From assembly GCF_003387075.1 (NCBI RefSeq), contig NZ_QUMQ01000001.1, positions 3,348,001-3,412,000 of the forward strand: DNA of 64,000 nucleotides, in the 5' to 3' direction. This DNA is from Asanoa ferruginea. Its GTDB lineage: Bacteria; Actinomycetota; Actinomycetes; Mycobacteriales; Micromonosporaceae. Within the stretch, counting starts at the first letter, position 1; the number at the start of each line of letters is the position of its first letter. Below, piece by piece: positions 51,991 through 60,488 of the stretch. The translations under genes and the position numbers were made by a program. The notes under the pieces were generated by a model, which worked only from the letters and a program-made list of their open reading frames with translations, had not been told where the DNA came from and did no database searches.

Positions 51991-52395
51991 ATGCGACTTC
52001 CTAGTTTCCTTGCGCCGCGCACCGTCGTCAGCGCTCACTGCGACCTGCCTTGCGGCGTTTACGACCCGGCGCAAGCCAGGATCGAAGCCGAGTCGATCAA
52101 GGCGATCATGGAGAAGTACCAGGCCAACCAGGACCCGGTCTACCGCACCCGCGCCTTGATCATCAAGGAGCAGCGTTCGGAGCTGGTCAAGCACCACCTG
52201 TGGGTGCTCTGGACCGACTACTTCAAGCCGCCGCACTTCGAGAAATACCCCAACCTGCACGCGCTCTTCAACGAGACCACCAAGCTGGCCGGCGGCGCCG
52301 GCTCCAAGGAGTCCGTTGACCCCGCCGACGGCGACAAGCTGCTGGCGAAGATCGACGAGATCGCGAAGATCTTCTGGGAGACCAAGAAGGCCTGA
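51991..52395 (+). CDS. sodN: Nickel-containing superoxide dismutase
   Basis: A 134-residue precursor. After removal of 15 residues (ending VVSA) the mature N-terminus is HCDLPCGVYDP, the nickel hook with His1, Cys2 and Cys6. The rest is the four-helix bundle with EKYQANQDPVY and KHHLWVLWTDYFKPPHFEKYP. The ATG at 51991 follows TTGGAGGAG. No Nur operator could be defined. A 15-bp-stem terminator follows the stop. Confidence 0.97.
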   Translation: MRLPSFLAPRTVVSAHCDLPCGVYDPAQARIEAESIKAIMEKYQANQDPVYRTRALIIKEQRSELVKHHLWVLWTDYFKPPHFEKYPNLHALFNETTKLAGGAGSKESVDPADGDKLLAKIDEIAKIFWETKKA

Positions 52396-52416
52396 TCGAG
52401 ACCCTTCGACGCATGA

Positions 52417-52450
52417 GCCGGCCGGCACCCCGCATGGGGTGCCGGCCGGC
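52417..52450 (+). terminator. Strong hairpin terminator after sodN
   Basis: A perfect 15-bp stem GCCGGCCGGCACCCC with loop GCAT and its complement, 21 bp after the sodN stop. No T-tract follows, as is common in this group. Confidence 0.8.
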
Positions 52451-52484
52451 GCTGTAGAGTCCGCGATCGAGGGGATGGCAGCCG

Positions 52485-52892
52485 GTGAGTCAACTGACAA
52501 CTTCGGGCGCGAACGTCGACGACGACGTCGTGCTCCTCACGGTGCCCGCTGACGGCGGCTACCTGGGCGTCCTGCGCACCGCGACGGCCACGCTCGCCGC
52601 CCGCCTCCAGTTCGCCCTCGACGAGATCGAAGATCTCCGCATCGCGGTCGACGAGGCCTGCGCGATGCTCCTGGTCGTGGCGACGCCCGAGGCCGAGCTC
52701 GAATGCCGATTCGCGGTGACCGACGACGCGCTGCTGGTCGAGGTGACCGTGCCCACCGTGCGCGGTGCACGCCTCCCGGCGGAGAGCTCCTTCGCGTGGA
52801 AGGTGCTGACGGCGCTGACCACCTTCGCCAACGCCGAGGTCGCCGACGGTCGCGCCACCATCCGACTGATCACCCGCCGGGTCGGACACTAG
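52485..52892 (+). CDS. Degenerate RsbW-like anti-sigma factor homologue
   Basis: A 135-residue protein of the RsbW fold (IEDLRIAVDEACAMLLVVATPE then RFAVTDDALLVEVTVP). The Asn of the N box is missing (DEACAMLL), and neither the DxGxG nor the GxGL box is visible, so kinase activity is doubtful. In relatives the sigma factor gene follows directly. Here an AT-rich, gene-free stretch follows instead. The GTG start at 52485 comes after GAGGGG. Confidence 0.82.
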   Translation: MSQLTTSGANVDDDVVLLTVPADGGYLGVLRTATATLAARLQFALDEIEDLRIAVDEACAMLLVVATPEAELECRFAVTDDALLVEVTVPTVRGARLPAESSFAWKVLTALTTFANAEVADGRATIRLITRRVGH

Positions 52893-53169
52893 CCCGGACC
52901 TGGGCAAATCAATCTGGTTACGGGCTCCAGGATGCCCCAATCTCGGCTGACGAGAAACCGGACTTTTTGGAGAGTTCAAATCGGACAAATGCTGGTTATA
53001 AGCGAATTGAAATCTGCTTGATAAGGCCTAACAAAGAGGTTCTTAAGGATCACTAAAGACTAGATCCACAACGGATTTTTTGTCCGTCAGCGCTTTTCCG
53101 CACGGCCGGTAAAGTCGGCTCCGTTCCGCGGTGGCAACCCACGGAAAGTTCTCAAAGGAGTTTGATTCG
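52893..53169 (+). promoter_or_regulatory. AT-rich intergenic region and 5' leader of the beta-helix gene
   Basis: This 277-bp stretch is far less GC-rich than its surroundings. Visible elements are ACGGA-TTTTTTG-TCCGT, a short T-loop hairpin near 53074-53092, and a GGTGGCAACCCAC stem near 53130. I could not match any known riboswitch. It may hold a promoter and structured leader for the secreted protein. Confidence 0.4.
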
Positions 53170-54558
53170 ATGTTCTCGGCAGCGCGCAAAGGCACCCGCC
53201 GGGCGCCGCGCACCACTGGCGGACGCTTCGGCTTCCGGCGGCCCGGGCGTGCCCTCGTGATGGTGCTGACCACGCTCGGCCTCGCAGCCGCCGGCGTCGG
53301 GGTCGCGGTCGCGTCCTCCGGCTCCGTCACGGTGACCAAAGCGGGGACCGTGATCGATGGGCAGACGATCAACGGATACCTCTACGTAAAGGCTGACAAC
53401 GTCACCATCCGGAATACCACCATTCGCTACGGGGGCTATCACTCCCTGCGGATCTATGACGGTTTCTCCGGCACGCGCATTGAAGACACGAAGATCTTCT
53501 GTCAGGAAAGCAAGACCAACGGGATCGTCTTCGGCAACTACACCGCCGTGCGGGTTGAGCTGCAGGGATGCCGCAACGGCTTCATGTACTCCGACGCGCT
53601 GCCCGCGACGATCATCGATTCCACCTGGAACGGGCAGAAGATCAACGTCAACGCGGGTGAGGCCGTGCCGACCCCGCCGGCCAAGCCGACGCAGCCGACG
53701 CCGGCACCGAGCGCGACGCCCACCCCGACCGCGAGCCCGACCGCCAAGCCGCCGGCCCCGAAGCCGCCGACGAAGCCGGTCGAGCAGCCGCCGGCCGGCG
53801 GTGGCCAGGGGCCCGGCATCCCGAGTTCGTTCCCCGGCCCGTCCAACACCGGCGTGCCCGACGGCCTCGCGCTCAAGGCCTCCGGTGGGCTCACCCTCTC
53901 GAAGGCCGGCCAGGTGGTCAGCGGGCTCGACATCAAGGGCTGCGTGACCGTCACCGCCAAGAACGTGACGATCCGCAACTCGAAGATCACCTGCACGAGC
54001 AACTACTCGATCAAGGTGAGTGACGCCAACGCCAACCTGCTCGTCGAGAACGTGACGATGGACGGCGCGGGCAAGAACTCGGCGACGGTGTGCTGCGGCG
54101 GCTACACGCTCAAGAAGGTGGAGATCTTCAACACGATCGACGGGCCGCGGCTGGGCGACAACAGCCAGGTCATCGACTCGTGGATCCACCACCTGACCCG
54201 GGCCGACGGCTCGCACAACGACGCGATGCAGACCACGGCCGGCAAGAACATCGTGGTCCGGCACAACACCATCGAGGCCTATAACCCGAACACCAAGGAT
54301 CCGTTCAACGCCTGCCTGATGATCGGGTCGACGACCGGTCCGAGCGTCACCAACCTGGTGTTCGAGCAGAACTTCTGCAACGGCGGCAACTACTCGATCG
54401 GCGTGCGAACCGACCTCACCGCGTCGGGCATCGTGATCCGCGACAACCTCTACGGGCACGACTTCCGCTACGGCGTGATCGCCCGCACCACCCAGTCCGG
54501 CATCTCCTACGAGGCCAGCACCAACCTGTTCGCGGACACCCGCAAACCGGTCAAGTAA
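53170..54558 (+). CDS. Secreted right-handed parallel beta-helix protein with duplicated domain
   Basis: A protein of about 462 residues. A basic N-terminus and one hydrophobic stretch (LVMVLTTLGLAAAGVGVAVA) give a Sec signal. Two homologous beta-helix halves follow, with VTVTKAGTVIDGQTINGYL and LTLSKAGQVVSGLDIKGCV as the equivalent openings, joined by a Pro/Thr/Ala-rich linker of about 65 residues. Such repeats occur in polysaccharide lyases and adhesins; catalytic residues are not identifiable. AAAGGAG precedes the ATG, and a strong terminator follows. Confidence 0.85.
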   Translation: MFSAARKGTRRAPRTTGGRFGFRRPGRALVMVLTTLGLAAAGVGVAVASSGSVTVTKAGTVIDGQTINGYLYVKADNVTIRNTTIRYGGYHSLRIYDGFSGTRIEDTKIFCQESKTNGIVFGNYTAVRVELQGCRNGFMYSDALPATIIDSTWNGQKINVNAGEAVPTPPAKPTQPTPAPSATPTPTASPTAKPPAPKPPTKPVEQPPAGGGQGPGIPSSFPGPSNTGVPDGLALKASGGLTLSKAGQVVSGLDIKGCVTVTAKNVTIRNSKITCTSNYSIKVSDANANLLVENVTMDGAGKNSATVCCGGYTLKKVEIFNTIDGPRLGDNSQVIDSWIHHLTRADGSHNDAMQTTAGKNIVVRHNTIEAYNPNTKDPFNACLMIGSTTGPSVTNLVFEQNFCNGGNYSIGVRTDLTASGIVIRDNLYGHDFRYGVIARTTQSGISYEASTNLFADTRKPVK

Positions 54559-54571
54559 CTAGCGCGAGGCG

Positions 54572-54604
54572 GCGGCGGGATCCACTTCGGATCCCGCCGC
54601 TTTT
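54572..54604 (+). terminator. Rho-independent terminator after the beta-helix gene
   Basis: A 12-bp stem GCGGCGGGATCC with loop ACTTC and its complement, directly followed by TTTT. It also lies at the end of the convergent hydrolase gene. Confidence 0.9.
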
Positions 54605-54605
54605 C

Positions 54606-55628
54606 TCACAGCCGGTCGTCGAGCGTGGCGACATCGCCCTGCCCCGCGGCCTTGTCGATGCGCGGCTTGGCCGCCGAGTCGCCATACAGCGCGTAACGCA
54701 GGAACTCCGTGGTCGCGTCGGCCAGCACCTCGAACGACGCGCCACCGTCGCGCAGCAGCGTCTCGCCGTGGTCACCCTTCGGGAACGACAACATCGCCTT
54801 CGGCCACGGCACGGCGTCATAGGCGGCCTTACCCGACGCATACGAGATCGTCTCGTCCCGCTTCCCGTGCACGAACAGCATCGGGGCGGCGGCGCCGCGG
54901 AACCCGGTGCCCGCGCCGAGCGCATTCCCGGACAGCACGATCCCGGCATCCAGCCGCGGGTCCCGGGCCAGCGTGAACATCCCGACCGTGGTGATGCCGC
55001 CCGCGGAGTGCCCGGCGGCGGCGACCCGATCGATGGCGAGGCGCCCGAAGAACCGGTCACCACTTCGCTTGTCGAGGGCGAGGACCTTCCCGATGACGTA
55101 CGAGGCGTCGGCCGGCTGATTGACCACGTCGAGCACGTCGTAGTCACGCACCCCGCCACTGGTGTGCGGGTAGGCCGGCGCCGCCACCACGAACCCGGCC
55201 GCCGTCCACCGCCGCAACAGCGGTGCGTAGTCGCTGGGCCGCCCACCGAGCCCATGGCTGAACAACACGAGCGGGAAGCGTCCGGTCCCCTCGGGGTAGT
55301 AGATGGTCGTGGCCAGCGCCCGCCCATCCCGCGAGAGGTCCAGCTCCCGCACGCCCACGTCGAACGACTTGGTGGGTGCCTTTCCCGTGAACGGCGTCGG
55401 CGACACCGCGGTTGGCGACGCTGCCGGAGTCCGGAATACCGGGGTGACCTGCCGCGCGTCAGCACCGCACCCGGCCAGCGCGGCCGCACCGACCAAGGCC
55501 GCCACGAGCCCGACCGCGACCCGTGGTGAGGTCGATCGGTGTGTGACGGGCCGGTCCTGGGCGCCGAAATGACCCGCATTGGCGACAGAGGGAGCCGGGT
55601 CGGTCGGGCCGCCGGTGCGCGAGGTCAT
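54606..55628 (-). CDS. Alpha/beta-hydrolase lipoprotein (PET-hydrolase/chlorophyllase-like fold)
   Basis: A 340-residue probable lipoprotein. The lipobox is LAGC after a hydrophobic run, preceded by an unusually long polar N-region of about 36 residues from the ATG at 55628. No later start codon is available before the signal. The hydrolase core has FSHGLGGRPSDYAPLL, the nucleophile in AAGHSAGG and a His in PKGDHGE. It is a paralogue of the next gene upstream on the same strand. Substrate unknown. Confidence 0.82.
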   Translation of the reverse strand: MTSRTGGPTDPAPSVANAGHFGAQDRPVTHRSTSPRVAVGLVAALVGAAALAGCGADARQVTPVFRTPAASPTAVSPTPFTGKAPTKSFDVGVRELDLSRDGRALATTIYYPEGTGRFPLVLFSHGLGGRPSDYAPLLRRWTAAGFVVAAPAYPHTSGGVRDYDVLDVVNQPADASYVIGKVLALDKRSGDRFFGRLAIDRVAAAGHSAGGITTVGMFTLARDPRLDAGIVLSGNALGAGTGFRGAAAPMLFVHGKRDETISYASGKAAYDAVPWPKAMLSFPKGDHGETLLRDGGASFEVLADATTEFLRYALYGDSAAKPRIDKAAGQGDVATLDDRL

Positions 55629-55737
55629 TCGCCGACCCTAGCGTCGCTGGTCACGCCCGTTCTGTCGCATCAGCGTGCTCGCCCCGCGGGCGAAGCGCCC
55701 CGGGCGTGTCGTGGAGCCGGCGGGTAGGTCTGCGCGG

Positions 55738-55781
55738 GCGTACATAACAAAACGTGTGGCTACATGTTTTGTTATGTACGC
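55738..55781. promoter_or_regulatory. 16-bp-arm AT-rich palindrome between paralogous hydrolase genes
   Basis: GCGTACATAACAAAAC (55738-55753) and its exact complement (55766-55781) flank a 12-nt centre. It lies about 110 bp before one hydrolase start and 49 bp after the stop of the other. It stands out as AT-rich in a GC-rich region. Operator, terminator or recombination site are all possible. Confidence 0.6.
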
Positions 55782-55829
55782 CGCGACGAGGTGGTCGGCT
55801 CCCGGCGCGACCCGAAGAGAACCAGCCCT

Positions 55830-56750
55830 TCAGCCGCACAGGGGTTCGTCGGGGCCGAAGGTGATGCGGAGGGGCCCCGGAGCGCAGCGGGCGTGTTTGT
55901 CGCCGTCGAGGCGCCAGCGGAGGAAGTCGGTCGTCGAGGTCATCACCTCGTTGAAGCCGGGGCGGCCCGGGCTCAGGTAGGAACCGTGGTTGAGGCCCGG
56001 CAAGGTCAGGAAGCCCTTGTCCCACGGGACGCGGGCGAACACGGCGCGGCCGGTCGAGTAGGGGACCGTCGGGTCGGCGTCGCCGTGGATGAAGAGCATC
56101 GCCGCCGGTGGGCCGCCGAACTCGAAGCGTGGGCGGGCGCCGGCGATGACGATCGCGCCCTTCAGCCGGGCGGAGTGGCCCTGCTGGAACATCGCCGCCG
56201 CGGTGTAGGCGCCGCCCGAGTGGCCGGCCGCCACCACGTCGCGGGTGTCCAGGTGGCCGGCGAACAGGTCGTCGGGTGCGGCGTCGAGCTTGCTGACGGC
56301 GAGCACGACCGCCCAGGCGTCGGCGGGCTGGTTGACCAGGTCGTCGCGGGTGTAGGCCGGGGCGTTCTTCTTCGTGTGCGGGAACGCGGGGGCCATCACC
56401 ACGAAGCCGGCCGCGGCCCAGCGGGTGGTCATCTGCACGTGGTCTTCCGGGCGGCTCTGCAGGCCGTGGCTGAAGATGACCAGCGGGAAGCGGCCGGCGG
56501 CCACGGCCGCGTCGCGAGTCACCGTGCCGGTGCCGGGGCGACCGGCTGACAGGGACGCCGGGTACCAGATGGTGGTGGGCAGCGGGCGGTCTGGGCCGCG
56601 GGCCAGGGCCAACGTGCGGACGCCGACCGGGTAGGCGCCGGCGGCACTGAAAACGGTGTCGCCGGGTGCCGCCGCCGCCGGGACAAAAGCGGATATGGCG
56701 AACAGCAACAGCAAGGCGACTAATGCGAGTACGGACCGCCTTCCCCCCAT
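55830..56750 (-). CDS. Secreted alpha/beta-hydrolase, paralogue of the lipoprotein hydrolase
   Basis: A protein of about 306 residues with a clear Sec signal (VLALVALLLLFAISAFVPAAAA). The oxyanion and nucleophile motifs are FSHGLQSRPEDHV and AAGHSGGAYTA, and the catalytic His is in GLNHGSY. It ends with LRITFGPDEPLCG. Similarity to the gene at 54606 includes FPLVIFSHGL and DDLVNQPADAWAV, so the two arose by duplication. The ATG at 56750 is 6 nt after TACCGT, so the message is probably leaderless. Confidence 0.84.
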   Translation of the reverse strand: MGGRRSVLALVALLLLFAISAFVPAAAAPGDTVFSAAGAYPVGVRTLALARGPDRPLPTTIWYPASLSAGRPGTGTVTRDAAVAAGRFPLVIFSHGLQSRPEDHVQMTTRWAAAGFVVMAPAFPHTKKNAPAYTRDDLVNQPADAWAVVLAVSKLDAAPDDLFAGHLDTRDVVAAGHSGGAYTAAAMFQQGHSARLKGAIVIAGARPRFEFGGPPAAMLFIHGDADPTVPYSTGRAVFARVPWDKGFLTLPGLNHGSYLSPGRPGFNEVMTSTTDFLRWRLDGDKHARCAPGPLRITFGPDEPLCG

Positions 56751-56800
56751 GACCACACGGTAAGTGCTGGGAACCGGACAGACGTCAGCCTTTTCGGTGT

Positions 56801-56829
56801 TTGGGGTGGTCGATGCGGTTCGCTAAGGT
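56801..56829 (+). promoter_or_regulatory. Promoter of the 61-residue membrane protein gene
   Basis: TTGGGG (56801-56806) and TAAGGT (56824-56829) are 17 bp apart. The ATG follows 7 nt after the -10 box, so the mRNA is leaderless. Confidence 0.55.
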
Positions 56830-56836
56830 CGTTCGC

Positions 56837-57018
56837 ATGTCTGACGACTACCGGGACCCGAGCGGCAACACGGAGGCTTTCCGCGCCTTCGTGCGCAGCG
56901 ACGAGGCGCCTGCCCCCACCGCACCACCCGCCCCCGCGGCCAACCGCACGCCCCTGCTGATCGGTGGCGCGGTTATCGCCGTCGTCGTGATCGTCGTCCT
57001 GGTGTTCGCACTGACCCG

Positions 57019-57022
<4 letters not shown>
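56837..57022 (+). CDS. Small C-terminally anchored membrane protein
   Basis: A 61-residue protein: a charged N-terminal 23 residues, a Pro/Ala linker, and one C-terminal hydrophobic helix (PLLIGGAVIAVVVIVVLVFAL) with a final Arg. It looks tail-anchored. Its stop overlaps that of ackA on the other strand by 4 bp. I do not recognise the family. Confidence 0.7.
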
Positions 57023-58160
<1,138 letters not shown>

Positions 58161-58164
<4 letters not shown>

Positions 58165-60260
58165 CGGGCGGCCGCCTGGATGGCCGTGATCGCCACCGTG
58201 TTGACGATGTCCTTCACCGTGGCGCCGCGGGACAGGTCGTTGACCGGGCGGCGCAGGCCCTGCATCACCGGGCCGACGGCGACCGCGCCGGCCGAGCGTT
58301 GCACCGCCTTGTAGGTGTTGTTGCCGGTGTTGAGGTCCGGGAAGATGAAGACCGTCGCGTGGCCGGCCACCTCGCTGCCGGGCATCTTGGCCGCCGCCAC
58401 CTCGGCGTCGATCGCGGCGTCATATTGGATCGGGCCCTCCACCGGCAGGTCCGGCCGGCGTTCGCGGACCAGCGCGGTCGCCGCCGCCACCTTGTCGACG
58501 TCGGCGCCGGAGCCCGACGTGCCGGTCGAGTAGGACAGCATCGCGACCCTCGGCTCGATCCCGAACGCGGCGGCGGTGTCGGCGCTCGACAGCGCGATGT
58601 CGGCCAGTTGCGCGGCGTCGGGGTCGGGGTTGACGGCGCAGTCGCCGTAGACCAGCACCCGGTCGGCGAGCAGCATGAAGAACACGCTCGACGCGACCGA
58701 CACCCCCGGCACGGTCTTGATCACCTCGAACGCCGGGCGGATCGTCGCGGCCGTGGTGTGTGTCGAGCCGGAGACCATGCCGTCGGCCTGGCCGGCCAGC
58801 ACCATCAGGGTGCCGAAATAGTTGGGGTCGGCCACCACGTCGTGGGCCAGGTCAAGGGTGACGCCCTTGTGCGACCGCAGCTTGGCGTAGGTGGCCGCGA
58901 ACTCGTCGCGCCACGGGCTGGTCGCCGGGTCGACCACGTCGGCGCCGGAGATGTCGACGCCGATCTCGCGGGTTCGGCGGGCGATCTCGTCTTTGCCGCC
59001 GAGCAGGGTCAGGTCGGCGACGCCGCGGCGCAGCAGGATCTCGGCCGCCCGCAGGATCCGTTCCTCGGTGCCTTCGGGCAACACGAGCCGGCATGACCGG
59101 AAGGCGTCGGGACGCGCCAGCGTGCCGGCGGCTGAGGACCTTAGTGGGCGTCGCGCCGAGCGGGCGCGGTCGATCAGGTCGTATTCGAACATCAGCGGGG
59201 TGACCCGCGACGAGCGTGCCACCTGGAGGCGGTCGGCGAGCGCCGCGGTGTCCACGTTCGACTCGAAGGCGCCGAGCGCGGCCTCCACCTTGCGCGGGCT
59301 GCTGGCGCTCGGCCGGCCCTCGATGCGGGACGCCGCCGCGACCGTGTGGTAGCTGTCGGATCCGACCGAGAGCACCGCGAGCCCGGTGTCGAGGCGGTCG
59401 ATCAGCCGCATCACCCGCTCGTCGGGCTGCTCGCCCAGGGTCAACATCACCCCGGCCACCGCGACCATCCCGCTCGCGTGCGCGCTGGACGCGGCGAGCA
59501 GCAGGTCGGCCCGGTCGCCCGGGGTGATCACCAGGCAGCCGTCGGTCAGGTGGTCGAGGAAGGCCGGCACGTGCGCACCACCGACCACATAGTCGAGCAC
59601 GTCTCGGTCGAGCGCGCGGGCGTCGCCGGCCAGCACCGTGGCGCCCAGGGCGGTGGCCACCTCGCCCACCGTTGGTGCGGAGACGGTGGCCACCTCGGGG
59701 ATCACGTAGGCCGGAACGGGTAGGGCCGGCGGCACGACACCGGCCGGGGCCCGGTTGGCGATCACCGCCAGCACGGTGGCGCCGAGGTCGGTCAGGCTGT
59801 GGTAGGCCGTGCTCATCGCCGACGCCGGGTCGTCGGTCTGCCCGTCGACCACGGCGACTGCCACGCTGCCCAGCTCGGTCGCCAGCCGGGCGTTGAAGCC
59901 GAGCTGGCGGGGGTCGTCGCTGTCTTCCAGGTCGCTGCCGATCACCACCATCGCCGGCACCTGGTCCTCGACGGCCCGATAGCGCTCGACGATCCGGGAG
60001 ATCAGCTCCTCGCGGTTGCCGGCCGCCACCAGCGCGGCCGCCTCGGCGTAGGTCATACCGTGCAGGTCAGCGGCCGGCAGCGAGATCGCGTAGCGCTCCC
60101 GCAACAGGTCGAGGATCGGGTCGTGCCCGGGTCTGGTGACCAATGGCCGGAACGCGCCGATCCGACCGACCTGTCGGGAAAGGAGCTCGGCCAGACCGAG
60201 TGCCACCGTCGACTTGCCGCCACCTTCGCCGAAACCGGCGATATAGACACTGCGCCCCAC
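58161..60260 (-). CDS. pta: Phosphate acetyltransferase
   Basis: Converts acetyl-CoA to acetyl phosphate. It is the long, about 700-residue form: an N-terminal P-loop/BioD-like domain (AGFGEGGGKSTVALGLAE), a DRTGG-like middle and the C-terminal catalytic domain (RLVLPEGTEERILRAAEILL, GSTHTTAATIRPAFEV, LSYSTGTSGSG). The GTG at 60260 is chosen over the TTG three nt earlier because TAGGTT lies 6 nt before it (leaderless). Confidence 0.95.
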
Positions 60261-60307
60261 CAACCCAACCTACCGAGGTGGGCCTGTGGGGCGCAGTGAT
60301 CGGCGCG

Positions 60308-60484
60308 TCAGTCTTCGTCGTCGTCGAGGCGGGCCAGGAAGGTGGCGAAGCGCTCCATCGGCGTCTCGAACTCCGGGTTGTCGTCGACGAAGTCGCGGAG
60401 CCGGTCGGCGACCCACTCCAGCGACACCGTCTCGGCACCTCGGCGCTCGGTCAGCTCCTCGATGCCCCGGTCGGTGAAGTACAC
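60308..60484 (-). CDS. DUF6104 family small protein
   Basis: A 58-residue acidic protein starting VYFTDRGIEELTERRG and ending ARLDDDED, matching the actinobacterial DUF6104 family. The GTG at 60484 has AGGAAC upstream. It lies 5 bp after the kgd stop on the same strand. Function unknown. Confidence 0.82.
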   Translation of the reverse strand: MYFTDRGIEELTERRGAETVSLEWVADRLRDFVDDNPEFETPMERFATFLARLDDDED

Positions 60485-60488
60485 GTTC

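Noticed and set aside
52893-53169. c-di-GMP or c-di-AMP riboswitch before the beta-helix gene
   Set aside because: Some GGTGGCAACC-like pieces look suggestive, but the conserved cores of GEMM or ydaO elements are absent.
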